Part shown: positions 1 to 13,772 of the stretch, one piece after another
Layout of the letters: every line of letters starts with the position of its first letter
Numbering within the stretch: position 1 is the stretch's first letter
From: Paramecium octaurelia
Taxonomy: Eukaryota > Ciliophora > Oligohymenophorea > Peniculida > Parameciidae
Direction: 5' to 3'
DNA length: 64,000 nt
NCBI GenBank assembly: GCA_905182995.1
Contig: CAJJDP010000128.1
Span: 124,001 to 188,000 of the forward strand
Position numbers and translations under genes: made by a program
Notes under the pieces: model-generated
The model's database searches: none
What the model was told of the DNA's origin: nothing
Seen by the model: the letters and a program-made list of their open reading frames with translations, nothing else

Positions 1-1
1 C

Positions 2-601
2 TTATGGATGAATAATTTTAAAAATACATTTTTTCAAGGTGGATTAATCTTATGTCTAATATTCACTTCAGTAGGCTAGTCATATTATGAAAGATCTGAT
101 AAAAGTACAAATATAATGAATTATGATATTTTCATTGAATTCGATTGTGGAATATTTCAATTCATAATGTTGACCATCTTGATTTATAAGTATATCATTT
201 ATCAGAATTGCAACAAAGGTAGGATCTTAGTATTCAACAAATATTATCATGGAAGCAATCAAGAACTATCAACCAACTAATCATCATTTCAAAATTAATC
301 AATGATAGCTAATAGCAGAATACCAACTTAACCTAATAACGCAACCATAAATCATCAATAAACTAACAGACTGAAAGAATTAAAATTTTTATCTGAAGAA
401 TAATCAATCTATAAGGTTGTAAAACATATAACAACTGAGGCAGACTGTCTAATATGTTTAGAATAGTTGACAGTAGAATAAGCTAATGTTGTATCATTAA
501 AATGTCACCATCTTCATATGTTTCACTTTGAATGTATTAAATAATGGTTTCAACATCAAACAGCATGTCCAACTTGTAAGCATGAGTATTGTTTAAATTG
601 A
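2..601 (+). CDS. Transmembrane RING-H2 protein, 5' truncated (likely E3 ubiquitin ligase)
   Basis: The frame is open from the window edge to a TGA at 599-601, so the start lies upstream. The first part has hydrophobic stretches flanking a segment containing NYDIFIEFDCGIFQF, then a Gln/Asn-rich linker, then a C-terminal RING-H2 finger (about 446-592). The finger reads C-x2-C, then C-x3-H-x2-H-x2-C, then CPTC. The x3 before the first His differs from the usual C-x-H. The domain order matches the complete gene on the minus strand at 19965-20708, which shares the NYDIF...CGI...Q segment and the same ligand spacing, so the two are paralogues. RING-H2 membrane proteins usually ubiquitinate membrane cargo; that role is inferred. 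No intron is needed. Confidence 0.85.
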
Positions 602-898
602 TTTATCATCATCAACCTTTTACATAATTAATTTTATCTCATATAACATATTTTATATTACCATAATTCATTTTTGATGTTTCAACTTATTTGTATCATA
701 AATTATCTCTGATTTACCATGAGAGAATTGTTTTAAATTATGAAATATAGAATTGATAATTCATAGATGTTTAATAGTGTGGGTACTCTTAAATAGTAAT
801 GCGTAGTGAAAAAGTGGTAAATCACAATATCCAGAATTGAATAAAAATAAAAAATTAAATAGAAATTGGAATTTCAGAAGAATTTTGATGAGTTGTGA

Positions 899-1376
899 AT
901 GAGGGAATCAAAAATGAATGAGGATTAAATGGATAATAAACAGAAGTTGAGTTTAAATGATCCAGAATATTAATAAATCTTGGAATATATATTTAATTTA
1001 AATTACAAAGTGATGGCTTAAATGGATCTAGAAGTTACCAAATCTTAATGTGACACTTCGCAGAGTTCTAAAAAGTAATAGAAGAAGTGTGGACATTGGA
1101 ATTAAGAGGAACATGAATCATATCTTCGCTTTTTATAGGAAAATGGCAATCATAATAAGGGCCAAAGGTTATTTAAGAAGATGAGCCAAATCATTGGAAC
1201 AAGAACACCTAGTTAATGCAGGTAATGCTAAATTTAATAAGATTAGATCTCATCATTAAAAGTTCAATCCTTCAAAACCTTGTTTTAAGTTGATTTAAAC
1301 AAAAATAATGAAAACAAAATAATGGGCTCGCTTGTACATGAGTAGACATCAGGAAAAAGATGAAGATGAGGACTGA
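899..1376 (+). CDS. Single-repeat Myb/SANT protein of the SHAQKYF type
   Basis: 150-aa product with one 25-nt intron (1222-1246); splicing is needed to keep the domain intact. The middle carries a Myb-like repeat: CGHWNQEEH, then LRFLQENG, then IGTRTPSQCRSHHQKF. The last segment is the ciliate version of the SHAQKYF signature. If the intron is left in, the frame ends at 1361 and the SHHQKF part is lost. An in-frame TGA at 896-898 lies just upstream of this ATG, which supports the start. The C-terminus is acidic. Such proteins bind DNA in the nucleus; targets cannot be told from sequence. Confidence 0.8.
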
Positions 1377-1690
1377 ATGATAATTTTTTATGTAAATAAC
1401 AAATTCAATTTTTGCTTGTTGGCGATCTTTAAATATTTAAATAATCAAGAAATTTTGTTTTCTCGAGCTTCACCAAATTGAAGGGCTTTGGTTTTTGATG
1501 AAATATTACAAATACCTATAATAGAAAGGATACACAGAATCTGTTAAGTTACTGTAGAAATCCAAATAAAAATGAATAAAAATTATGAAAAATGTTGAAT
1601 TGACTATGAAGCGAGTATGAGTGGTAATTTAATATGAAAAAGTGCTATCTTAAGTAATAACTGAATCTGTTATGATATTTAATATATAAA
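1377..1690. other. Intergenic stretch
   Basis: AT-rich sequence between two plus-strand genes. I see no open frame with protein-like composition and no RNA gene. It presumably holds the promoter of the next gene. Confidence 0.5.
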
Positions 1691-2888
1691 ATGAATTTTG
1701 AGAATATTGTGAAATTTATGGAGAAATCAGAGGGTTGTTTAAATTATGATTTGATTAATGCGCCTTTTGTGCCAAATACATTTTCATTGTGGAGAGATGT
1801 TGTCTATGAAAATTTGGATTCAGACTTATGGTTTGAGTTTGTGAAATAGATTGACAAGTCGTTGTTTTAAAAATATTTGGAGAAGGTAAGAGAAGCATAC
1901 GCTAAGAAACTAACTTATTAAGATTTGAAGTTGAATGCTAGATACGATATAGATGCCAAAAAGTTTGAGAGCGTATTCGAAAATGATTTAAGTAATGATG
2001 TTTTAAAATGATAATAGAAAAGCAGGTTGATACTATAACAGTGCATCTCTCCTATTATCAAGCCTAGGTTGAATATGCATATGATTTGTTAAGGAGAATA
2101 CATACTTATAAGTTCGTGGACTTCAATGTATAATAAATTTAGACATGGCAGAAAGATTAAACTTTGTATTAGAAATATTTAGATAAAATTGTAATGATTA
2201 TTTAAATTTATCATGTAGATGAAAGGATTCATTACAAATGTTGAGAATATTGCAACTGAAAAGATAAAGGAGTTCTGTGCCACTGGGTTAATAAAAAACA
2301 ATTCATTTTTGGAATCAGGGAAATCCTTTTTTAAACAATTAATTTTCAATGGAGGAGTTGCTGTTTCTAAATTGAGTAATCTGAATTTGGGTTTGTTTGT
2401 AAGATATTTAGATAATGATTTAGATTGGCGGAATAATAGCAGAATAAATTGTCAGTAAAGTGGCACTCAGTATAATGACATAGAGGATTAGTTCTAAGTT
2501 GGATTTCTTGTAATTGGAACTTGATCAAATGACAAATGAATTAACATATATCAATTCAGATTTGGATCATTTGATTTACAGAGCAGTCGAAGAATACCCC
2601 AAGAACTTTGATTAGAACAAAACATGTAATTATAGATTTTAATTGAATTCAGTTATTCAAGCCTTTGTTTAAAAGAATTACAAAGTGAATTTGGGATCTG
2701 ACATCATTTATTGTCCTGATACTAATACTATTATTCAGAAGAGTGTCGAAGAGGACTGTGTGTTGTTGAATGAGGTTGAATACAATCTACCTCTTTAAGA
2801 AGAGATTGATGAAGATGCATGTGTCATAAAATTGTCATCCAATATTTCAGATAATATTAATAAATAACATTTTGATTCTATGTATTGA
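1691..2888 (+). CDS. Unrecognised protein with three introns
   Basis: 373-aa product built from four exons; introns at 1992-2017 (26 nt), 2191-2218 (28 nt) and 2470-2491 (22 nt), each GTA...TAG and each needed to avoid a TGA or a frame change. The protein is rich in aromatic and charged residues, has no evident signal peptide or membrane segment, and looks largely helical. I do not recognise a domain. Only 40 nt separate its stop from the next gene. The gene structure is well supported; the function is unknown. Confidence 0.8.
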
Positions 2889-2928
2889 ATTGATTATATG
2901 AAATAATTATTTACTTAATTAATTTATA

Positions 2929-5214
2929 ATGTAAAATAATAACAGCTTCGAATACTAATCAAGTCAAGGTAAAAGAGAAATTATGCTCTAGTAAATTATC
3001 TTGGAGCAAAAATAGAAGATTAGAGACCTAGAATTACAAACTCAAAAACAATAAACACCTCCAATGTATAAGCAATAATTATTGGAATGCACAAATCAAT
3101 TGGAGGAAAGCAAGAACATAATTAAACAACTCCTGTAATAGAAAGACCAATTAACTCAAAAAATACAAACAATTGAATCTGAAATGGAAGTGCAATAAAG
3201 TCAAGCTGTTTAAGAAATACAAACTCAATACAATCAGAGAATCAAGCAATTACAACATGAAAATCAATTATTGCAAGAAGAATTACAACAGTTCCAACCA
3301 TTATCTAAGGCATTAAATAATTATACTCAAGAAGAGAAGTACATCTAATAAATCAACATTCTATACGATTTCTTAACTTAATGGCAGAAATAGAATATGT
3401 CAGAATTAGTTTATTACAAGCGAGAATTAGAAATACAAATAAACCAAAAAGAAGCATTGAATTCAAAGCACATCGAAGAAAAGAAAGAACTCACAACCCA
3501 ATTGAATTAGAGAATTAAATTGGATCAACAAATTTAAAATGATGTCATACTTCAATTATAAGCTACTCTTCAAGAAATATCCAAATTCCAAAACGAAATC
3601 AAATAATTTAAGCTTTTCAATGGCAATTATCAAAAGATAGAAGAATCTCTCCTTCAATAAATTGAAAATCTTAAACCGATCTCAACTATTCAATAAATTT
3701 AATAGGTTAAATCTAACCAATCTCAATATGCTACAAAAATTGAGAACAATCAGCAGGATGATCAAATTGCTTATCTGAAAGCAGAAAATGAGTAATTAAA
3801 ATAAGCAACTGACGACATCAAGTAATTATCTTTACTTAGAGAGAAAACATTAAAATAGGAGATTCAAAGGAACAAAGATAAATGTGAATATCTCACCTAA
3901 TAAATCGAGAGTAGAGAGAAACATTACATTTAAGATTTACAGAAAATTAAACAATATATTGAATAAATAGAGAAGAATTATGAATCAAGGGAAAATTTCT
4001 ATAAGTTTAATAGTGAAGAACTATAATCATTGCTTGACAATTTCAGGAATATCACTTAATAGATTTCAACTGAATTAAGAAGCAGAAAAGGCAATGAACA
4101 CATTAAAGAATGTAAGGATTTATTGGCAAAATTGGTTCAGAGCAAATCAAAATAACCAAAACAAATTAAAAGTTTAGAAAAATTAGAAACTATTTGTAAA
4201 GATTTATTGAAAAACTAATAATTAATCAAACAAAATGAAGATCTAAAAGATCTAATCATAGATGTTAGCAAACAAATATTGAATTCCCAAGAGTACAAAC
4301 AATAAACCATTATTTTGTTTGAAGCCCTTGATCAATTAGAAGGCATTATCACTAGTCCTAATAAACGGGTTGATGATTTGCTGGATTTGTTCCACAAAGA
4401 ATTGCAATCACTAACCAAATTAAGAGAATAGACATATCAAAATAATAACATTTACACACAGATCCTAGAAATAATCAAAGAGAAATAAGATAGTCCAACA
4501 GTACAAGCCAGCAATTAAAAAGAAGTAGAACATATCTCCTAATTGAGACAATTGGAATAAGAACAATATAAAAAAGAAATCGATATTGCAATTAATCGAA
4601 GTCAAAAGTTATTGGAAGTACAGGAGATGAAGATAAAGAATCTTGAGTACTAAATAAGGAAGTAGGAGCAATATATTAATTAATAATATCAATCAACATC
4701 GTCTTAGCAGACTGAAATGGATGCATTGATTAAGCAACAAAATAAGTAAATTATTAAATTATAGAAACAATTAAATGAAATCCAATAGTAAAGAGTCTAA
4801 GATAAAAAGGACCTGATCAAACTTATATAAGATAGTGAAGGCAAACAAATTGAGAATTAAAATAAAATGTTAAAACAAATAGAAGTAAAATATAATACTA
4901 TTGCTGATATTGTTAATAAGAAATTAAACAAATTAATTAAACCAGAAAAGGTTTAAAATAATGAAGAACAATCAAAAATAATACACTAAGATACTAATTC
5001 CCAGATTAAATAGTTGATTAAGAAGGATCAAGAGAGAGATCAACAATACTAATCATAATTAGAGTAACTAAGACAAGTTATTGATGAATTAAAAAGTAGC
5101 ATCTAGAATCTTCATGCAGAAAAAGGAGAATTAATTTAGCAATTGGATGAACTTAATAAGGTTGTACAAACTTAAAAAAAGGTTTACTATTCTTTTCGTT
5201 AACAATAATAATGA
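2929..5214 (+). CDS. Long coiled-coil protein
   Basis: 761-aa intronless frame, extremely rich in Gln (mostly TAA/TAG), Glu, Lys and Leu, with heptad-like spacing of Leu/Ile almost throughout. No globular domain, membrane segment or signal peptide was seen. Proteins like this in ciliates are usually cytoskeletal or basal-body scaffolds, but composition alone cannot show that. It lies 21 bp from the end of the convergent minus-strand gene. Confidence 0.85.
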
Positions 5215-5235
5215 TTTAAGCTTATTTATCAAAAT

Positions 5236-6739
5236 TCAATAGTTTTCATTATACATATTTATCAATTTCACAATTAAACTTAAGCTTTCAAAATTAATAA
5301 GATTGTCGATATCAAACCAATTAAATCGATATTAATAAATAATCCCTTTCAGTACTCTTTCTAAGCTAACTACTTCGTGATCTTTAACCTTATTTGAGCT
5401 CTCAATAACATTAGAAAAATCTATTAATGCAGAGAATATCATGTTTTCTCTGATATTAATCTGCTTGTTTGCATGTTACGTACACAATTGCTTTATCAGC
5501 TATTTTACATATATCAGTAATTAAGGTCTAGCCATTAATCCATTTTTATATAGATCGTGAATACATTTCACTGTCGATTTAATTATTTCCTAATTATTCA
5601 ATGAATTTTGAAATCTCTCCTCAATGCACATATTCAAAGTCTCCCTCAACAAGGGTTTCTTCTTATTATTCTAATAAAAGAGTTATTTCAACTCGGGATT
5701 TGATATCAAATTTAATAGACATTACACGTATTTGGAATTCTGCTCTAAGATCAATTTATCCAAATATAAATCTACAATGTATTTAACTAAATCTTTGTAA
5801 TTCAAAACAATTGCTCCAACAAATTACTCAACCAAGACATTTTTTGGAACGTGGGGTAGTGACAAGATGATTTCTTATTTTAAATTATCCAGTATATTTA
5901 TCTCTTAAACATTAAATTCCTTGTTGACTCGTTCTTGAAACATTTGATTAAATTACAACTTAGGTGTCAAATAAACTTTTGAATAAAGTAGACTATAATT
6001 ATTAAATTACAATTACCAATTCTTGAGTTGCTCTTTGTCCAACTTAAATAGCTCTTAAAACACTAAGATTTTCTATTCATATAGGGATTCCATATATTAT
6101 GACTCAACAATTTAAACTTTTGAATCAGTTAAATCATAGATTGAAGTGATGATACTGTTAAAATTTTTGAAATCATAAAGATAGCAGAAACTATAATGAA
6201 GGATTAAGTTTTGATAGATTGATACGAGAAATGAGTCTTCCAAAATCGCTGATAAATTTTTAATAACAAGATAGACTTTGGCATGGTTAGCTTTGATGTC
6301 TTTTACTATTTTTTTCTATATTGCTTCTTAAAAGTCGTTTTGTAAATTGAAGATATCGAGCATCACTTTAAAATATTCCTTATTGTCAGTTCTATAAAAC
6401 CATTCAATGCATTATTCAGCTGTATTTTAAACTAAAATTGTAAATTGCAATCTTACTAATTAAGTACTCATCGTCAAATTATTCAAATAGCAATTAACTA
6501 ATATTCGGATTGGTAAATGCTTGTAATAATCTATAAGTATTCAAAATCTTCTCTTAATATTAATGAGATTATTGATATTATTCTCTTATGATATCATCCT
6601 ACAATTTGTATTAAGAATTTGACTATCTACTCATTTTTCTATCTGCCAACTTCTTTAGATGATCAGTGTTATCTCCTAGTTCAACATTGTCTATCAAATA
6701 AGCCAGTTGTTCTGCTGTGTAGTAATTCTGTTATTACAT
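5236..6739 (-). CDS. Unrecognised helical protein
   Basis: 492-aa product with one 25-nt intron (6432-6456). Without splicing the frame runs into a TGA just upstream of 6471; with it, the 5' exon (start at 6739) gives a continuous protein-like sequence. The product is mostly helical with many Asn, Leu and Ile and could be a helical-repeat protein, but no repeat register is clear and I recognise no family. The start codon is 47 bp from the divergent gene at 6787, so the two probably share a promoter region. Confidence 0.75.
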
Positions 6740-6786
6740 TAAAAATACAATTTATTTTCTTTTATAAAATATTAATAATTTATAGT

Positions 6787-7388
6787 ATGGGACCAATGTG
6801 TTCAAGCTCGTAAATTAAAAGAAGGGAATCAAAATAAATTTAAACTGATAAAATTGTTGAATAAATTAATAGCAACACAAATATCTTTAATAGCATAAAC
6901 ATAGTAATTGAGTTGATTAACGATATTAGTATCAATGATATGGAGATATATTAGTAAATAATCTTGATTTGCCCTAAAAGCAAGAGGTGTATGTAGAGGA
7001 ATAGATTAAGATTCAAGTGCTTTAAGAGGATGAATAACAACCAGAGAGTTCTGTTTCTGAATAATAATAAAATCATTCTTTGGTTCCTTCTCAAAATCCA
7101 CATCCTTCAATCACTTTAGAAAATGAGCAAGAACCTTATTCACAATTGTTGTAAAGTATGATCGTGAAAAAGAAGGAGAAATTATAGATAATGCAACAAG
7201 ACATCTAATTGCTTGAATATTCACCAATCAAACAAGAATTCAAATCTCAAAGTTCTGATCTCATTCAGTCGGTTGAACCATTCAACTTGGATTTTGAATC
7301 ATCCTCCTCCTCATAATCAATCTAGTGGAACTAGGAGTACACAATTGATAGCAATGGAGAAATTTTAGTAACTGGAGTTGTTAATTGA
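6787..7388 (+). CDS. Unrecognised Ser/Gln-rich protein
   Basis: 191-aa product with one 26-nt intron (6929-6954). A second candidate intron, 6904-6929, was rejected because it leads straight to a TGA. The N-terminus MGPMCSSS has Gly2 and Ser6 and a nearby Cys, so lipidation is conceivable, though Pro3 is unfavourable for N-myristoylation. The rest is acidic and Ser/Gln-rich, probably disordered. The 3' end is the weak point, since the next small frame begins 12 bp after this stop and might belong to the same gene by an unseen splice. Confidence 0.6.
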
Positions 7389-7400
7389 CTTTTGAATATT

Positions 7401-7815
7401 ATGAATAATATAAAACAATTAATTGAAGCTATTTAAAAAGTGGAACAGGAGTTCCATAAATTAAATATCAATCCTGAGGATCGAATACCCATCATTAGCA
7501 AAATGTTATTTAATTAAAATTTGCAGACTTTGGACAATCTTGATTAAGTATTGATCGCATAATTTTAGCAAAGTGGTATACATTCATATAATCCAAGGTC
7601 TAAGTGAACTTAATCAATATATTGATTACTTGCTTTATAGATTAGATTCATAATGCGATTTTGAGCTAAATTTAAATTATTAAACAAATGATAAAATATT
7701 AGAGGAAATATCATCATATCAGTAATAATTTAAGGAACAAGCGACATAAGATGAGAATGAGAATGGAAATGAGATGAAGAAAATATAGAGGCCGAGAATC
7801 TCAGCTTAGAGATGA
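7401..7815 (+). CDS. Small helical protein, unrecognised
   Basis: 130-aa product; one 22-nt intron (7576-7597) with a CCAAG acceptor restores the frame from QQSG into LSELNQYIDYLLYRLDS. The N-terminal two thirds look helical and the C-terminus is acidic then basic. No family recognised. Its close spacing after the previous stop leaves open that both are parts of one gene. Confidence 0.55.
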
Positions 7816-8101
7816 ATTATACGACCATACAAATGATATAAATTTGATTGTTGTCTTAGATATAAAATATAATCTAAATGAAAATATCACAATTCTTGAA
7901 GATTTTAAAACAAAAAGTCGAAGTATCTATCTCCTTTTATATTTAAAATGTCTAGATATTATTTTATTGCTATCTAATTATTTTCATCCTTATGAATAAA
8001 GAAGAGAAGCTCTTTGATATATATAATTCTATCAAAGTAATTTGTGTCTAAATGTATTAATTTAATAAATACTTTCTTCCTCTGGAGCCCTCTCAAATTC
8101 A

Positions 8102-11100
8102 TCAAACCATGCTGGTGTGTTGACAAAGTTTTCCTTATCTACCAAAGGCCCATTTAATTAAGCTTAATACATTTGCAATTCCTCTTCCTTAGGTGTTGGG
8201 GATTGTAATAGGATCAGGTAAGTACATATTTATCTGACATTGACATAACTATAATTGTTTAGAAATGGAGAAATACCCATTTTGATCTAGTACTTTGAGA
8301 GCTCGCATCCATTATGAAGGAGTGAATCTAATTACGCCATAGGAGGATCTAGACAAAAGCATCGCCAGTTGTTTAATATCAATGAGTAAGTGAGTGCTAG
8401 TAATGGCTCTTAAGTCTTCTATTAAATAATATAATTGAGATATGGAAAATCTTTCTTTCGATAAAGGTTCTCTGGCAGTCAAAGGAGGTGGGATAGGTGT
8501 CAAGAAATTAAGTACTTCATGACTAATGATGACATCTACAAACTATAATTAGAGTTCCTTCTAAATTCGCTCACATCTCTCTATGTATCCTCTGAATAGA
8601 TTTGAAATAGCATCTAATGCTTTGATTTCAGTCAAATGAGTGTAATGTATCCATTCATCTAATTTAGAATATAATAGATCAGCAGCCTATCTATATTTCA
8701 GAATAGTTTAAGAGGCAAATCTTTTGATCACATCAACTCTTTCTTTAAATATTTGTTTTTCCAAATTGATAGCATTTACAGCTTCTGCATTTTATAATTC
8801 CTTCTTTATAACTTCTTCTTCCTTACCTTTTTTTCCCTTTTTCTCCTCTTTCTTTGCTGGCTGTTTACCTCCTTTCTTAGTTTTGTCCTCTATGATTTCC
8901 TCTTCTCCTGCAAATATTCTCAAAGCATCAGCTATCAATTTATCTAATCTAATTTATGGATCATCTCCATCCATCAATTGTAATTCTCCGACACCTGGTT
9001 ATATATCTGATAATTCAATGCCTTCCAATGTACTATAATAATCATTTAATATTTGAATCGAATTTTATGCTCTATCTAATTCAATTGCTAGCATTGCCTT
9101 CAATTACTATAAATAGAGATCGATTTCATTTTCTATAAATTGTGAAGTTTATATTTGTTATTTCTCTACTATTAAGTCATCTCTCTTTTAATCAATTAAA
9201 TCTATTAATTAATCATATAAGTCATCAACTCTCTAATGTAATTCTTCTTTACAAATATCCTCCTCACATAAATCTGGATTCTCCAGAACGAATTCGTTGT
9301 ATTATTCTTAAAAATTCCTGATGAAAAAAAACTTTTCATCTGGCGTGTTAATTAAATCAATGAATTTGCGTTAGATATCCATTTGATAATTAATTATGAA
9401 TTCTCTTTGTTCTCTGAATCCCTTGAAAACATTTTAGAGGGACATATACTTATTCTCAATTAGATTCCAAAAACCATTTAAGTATTTTAAGAAGGCCTAA
9501 TTTGGCTATTTCACAGGCAATGTGTCTAATTGAACTTATTTAAATTAACATTTTTTATCTGATTCTTCCTACTCCTACTATTATTTTATTAATTCTTCTT
9601 GCTCCAGTATTTTATTCTGTTAGGCTTCGTACTTTTATTAAATTTAATTAACTTGTATTTAAAGAAAGTTTTAGAATACTTAGTCTACATCATAGAATAC
9701 TCTTTCATAATTATTAGATGCATCTATATTTATGAATGCTTGTTATAGATTGGATGCACATTTTGATTCAAAATTATCATACCAATTTCTAACCCCCTCT
9801 ATTTGAGTCATAAAATATGAGTTTTTATCTGAGATCTACTATTAAAGATTGTCAACTTCATATAAAGGCCTGATTCTTTCAATTAAGGGAGCATTATCTA
9901 CAGGAGGAGGATTGGAATCTAGATGATACAATAAATTGCTATGATTATCATATCTTCTTCCAATAGCTCTTCTTAGACACATCTCATTGGATGGCATTTC
10001 CAAATACACACAAACTCCAACTCCACTCTCCTATTTAGTCCTTGGTACTTTTTGATATTCATTGGGTTTGACTATCCTCGCAGCATCTTCAAGTCTAGCC
10101 TATAATGCTGTAGGTTCATCCTATGGTTGGATATTAGTTAGATATTTTTCCAAGAGTTTAGCTTAATCATACGTGTGAGGAAACCCAACCAATAACCAGC
10201 CAGTGCAATAAGGTTTATTATTTATCATATTATTACGATGAAAATCCTCCCAATTAATGCCATCATCATTGAAATCATCAATAGTTTTGACAGTTCTGGC
10301 ATTGTGATTTTGGATTTTCTCTTTTTAATCTTCATAAATCTCTTCAAATTTTTATTATGCAAATGTCCTTTTAATCTTCAAAACAATAGCCTTTATGTAT
10401 AGTTCATCAGGGATATTTTGCCCTTCTAATAAATAATTGGAGATGGATTGACCTAATTCAATTTATTGTTGATCCCAAACCTATGAGTGTTCTTCTCCTT
10501 ACTGATATATACTTATGTATTCCAATAACTCATTGATTATGACGTCAACACATAATATAGTAATACCATATTTCTAGCTCAATAACTCACTGATAGTTCT
10601 CTTACCACTAAATGAGAATCCTATCAAAGACCCTCTAAATGGAACATAGGGAATGTGTAATTCTTACTCTTTTGTTTCGGTAACTTCAAATTAACTCTCA
10701 ATTAAATATCTCACTAAATTTCCCAGAGTATAATTATTTTAAGCTTGATAGATACTCCATGCTCCAGTGCCTTCTAAATAGTCTTGCATTTCCATTTTAG
10801 CCAAAAACATTTTTTATTACTAGTTTTAATTCTCCTGTTTCTTCATTTCCTTTATGGGATCATAGGTTCTAAATCGTTTATAAGGGATCAATTCCATTCC
10901 TTATTCAAATAAATGATTGTTTTCTCTAGTGAATTACTCATTTATTTGATTTGAATCATGGTTTTATAAATGTTCGTATACTTATTCTTCAATTTCAAAT
11001 AGAATTTCAACTAATTTTCTGCATTTCTCATAATTCTATTGTCTAATCAACAATTTATATTCAACATTAATTTCTAATTACCTCTTCTATTGTAATTCAA

Positions 11101-12315
11101 TTTCTTCATTGAATTCATATTATAATGATCTCAACATTTCTTCCTCTTTGAATTTCTGATTGATTACATTCAATTCCTACTTATTTCTATAATTCTCATC
11201 TCTTAATTTCCTATTTTCACCAATCACTTCTTTACATTAGAATGCTCTCCATATCTCATACATTATTTCTTACTCTTATCTACTCTATTATTTTAGTTTC
11301 TCTAAAACACAACATTCTCTTCTTTGTAATTCATTTGTCTACTTCTCCTAATCTACAATCATCTTCCTTCTCCTTTTATCTCTCTCCTTCCTCATGAATT
11401 CATTCATTATCTTATTCCTCAATCCCAAACTAACAGGTTCATCTTGTTATCTATTCTCGAATTATTCAATCTACTACTCCATCTCTCCTTTCAAAAACTA
11501 TTAAGTCTAAACCAATCTATCCTCTGCTATTTTCTGCATGGTAGATTTAAATTTATCATCATCCACTCTATTTTTATATCTAATTGACTAATTTTTCTTC
11601 CAATTCTCAATACCCTTTTAATTCCAATCTTCCATAAATGCCATATTTCTTTATAATTTATTCAATTGTATCTTTCTCATTTCTTCCTTAAGATTCCTCT
11701 CTTCTGTTTCCTCCTTTATCTTTAATCTTCGTTCCTTTTCTGCCTATTAAATTGCAAATGTTGTAAATTTGCCGAGATGTCTCTCCAAATTCACATCTTT
11801 TTAAGCCTTATTTCTCTCATTCAGTTTCTGTATAAAGAAGTCTTATTCCATCTTATCAAATTATTCTTTTGATTATCGAATGACCATTAAAGGTTGTATC
11901 ACATTATATTTCCCAGTCTTAGCATGCATCATCACATCATGCGGATCATTCACTTTTTACAATTACTTTAAAATATCAGATCTCTCATACCATTTATAGT
12001 TGATATAACAATTGCATAGCCACTCCCTTTTTACCCTTTATAACTTAATCAGCCATCTAAAAATTAAATGAAATGTGAAGTGTCTTGAAGGTTGGTTCAA
12101 GCAATTAGAAATTCTTCATTTTAGCCTCTCGGACATCTCTATCTCATTATCTAATTTTATTACTTATTTGAGAATTCCTCAAAATTTAGCTATTGATTGA
12201 ATTTGCTCAACAATTCACCAAAAAGATACCCATTACTGAAATCATGCTCAAATGATTTTACTTTCTTACTTAATTGCACTTCATCATTAAGCCACACCAT
12301 AAGAAGTTACGACAT
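8102..12315 (-). CDS. SPEF2: SPEF2/CPC1-like ciliary central-pair protein
   Basis: 1,387-aa product with two 25-nt introns (12139-12163 and 11966-11990, the latter with an AAAG acceptor). The N-terminus (MSQLLMVWLNDEVQLS, then FSNGYLFGELL) is the CH-like domain of SPEF2; it continues with FQLLEPT and GVAMQLLYQL, which match SPEF2 only after splicing. A long coiled coil follows, then a nucleotide-binding loop in a degenerate adenylate-kinase module (GFSFSGKRT, near 10600) and a basic KKGG/KKEEKKGKK stretch. SPEF2/CPC1 sits in the C1b projection of the axonemal central pair. Human SPEF2 is longer (about 1,820 aa). The downstream kinase gene ends 26 bp from this start. Confidence 0.9.
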
Positions 12316-12341
12316 TTTTAATTATAATAAAAATTATCAAA

Positions 12342-13772
12342 TCAAATAACAATTGCATTCAGATTCGTCCTCAGAATATCGTGATATAATTGAAAATCGT
12401 AATCATTCAGTTTACTCTAAGCCAATTCCTCATAATCGATAGGTGAATCTTTGCCATCTCGTAACACTCTTGCAAAGTTGATCAAATATTCAGTTAATAC
12501 TAATAGGTATGTTTCACTCATATTTTATAAGTTCCTTTATGCTATTGTCAGATACTCTATGCAATAATCCTAACAAATTTAGGGAACTCTGTCAATACTA
12601 AATTCGCATGATAATCTTAATTCTTCTATATCGTGCATGAACTGTACATAAAAATCATGTTCCCTTTTTAGTTCTGGTAACTCTTTTATTAATTGCTGAC
12701 TCAAAACTAAAACCCACTTTGATAGACAAAAGGATAGTTTCAATAGTACATTATTGCCTTCACAAAATTGCAGAATCTCTGACTTATTAACTAGTATCTC
12801 TTAACACAAATAATGCTTAAATATGATCTCTTACCTTCTCTTTTGTTATTCTGGCTAGATTGAATTGATATTGGATTTGGTATCACATGAAGCACTTACT
12901 TCTAAAATATTGGTTTTGCTCTAAGATTAAGGTTGTGGAATTGAGTTTTTATCAGCCTTCATCAAAGAAGATGCATTGACCATCTAGACCACTTCTTACC
13001 AATTTGGTCTTCGAAATTCGTCTATTGTTAATGTCTTCTCTAGGAAGTACATGCTGAATTCACTAATTTTGGCTTACTTCAATTTCTCTATAATTGGTTG
13101 ATTCAGGATCTTTTTTAATAAGGATTAAGGATCACTCGCCAACCAAGGGAGATTTCCGTAAATCATTTCAAAATAGATGACTGCCAAAGACCAAATGTCG
13201 CATTTGAAACAGTATTATTAATAGCCAAGTAATTGGGGTGCCATGTAATAGGGAGATCCAACCAATGATTTAAGCATGTTTGTGCTTGAATAATTGTTCA
13301 CTATCTTTGCAAACCCAAAATCGGCAATTTTGAAAACTCCATTGTTAATCAAAATATTGGCTGGTTTCAAATCTCTATGGATGATGCTATGTTTTTGTAA
13401 TTCTTTGAATCCTTCAACTATTTGTCTGAGGACATCGAATGATTCAACTTCACTTAATCTCTTTTAATTCAGTAGTTCTTTTAGATCCCCGTCCTTGCAA
13501 TATTCAATAATAATGTAGATGTATTTGGGAGTGTCAATCAAATCTATAAATCGAACAATGTTGGGGTGATTGCATTTTTTTAGAATCTCGATTTCATTAA
13601 TGATTTGCTATTTAATATACTTGTCTTGTTGCTCGATGAATTTGGTGTCTATTTATTTGATAGCTACTTGCTCATTGTTTTCAGTGTCTTAACCGAGGAA
13701 CACTTTTCCATAGGCACCTTCTCCCAAACAAAAACGAGAATTGAATTAAAACTTGCCAACTTGAACATTCAT
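12342..13772 (-). CDS. Serine/threonine protein kinase, ULK/Atg1-like
   Basis: 476-aa intronless product. The kinase domain fills residues 13-265: glycine loop [11 protein letters not shown], catalytic Lys39 in [14 protein letters not shown] (Asp134), DFG at 151-153, and SPYYMAPQ in place of APE, a form frequent in ULK-like kinases. The C-terminal 200 residues are helical and could be the substrate/partner-binding region found in ULK/Fused kinases. All catalytic residues are present. The start is only 27 bp from the divergent trichocyst gene at 13800. ULK-like is inferred from motif flavour; role in autophagy or in cilia cannot be separated. Confidence 0.88.

Noticed and set aside
6904..6929. 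Alternative 26-nt intron in the gene at 6787
   Set aside because: Splicing it leads straight into a TGA, while the overlapping intron 6929-6954 keeps a long frame.
7816..8040. Open frame downstream of the small gene ending at 7815
   Set aside because: Open only because TGA is rare in AT-rich DNA; composition is not protein-like and no splice joins it to a gene.
8724..9138. Open frames on the plus strand within the SPEF2 gene
   Set aside because: They are antisense to the Lys/Glu-rich part of SPEF2, whose complement gives Phe/Ser-rich runs.
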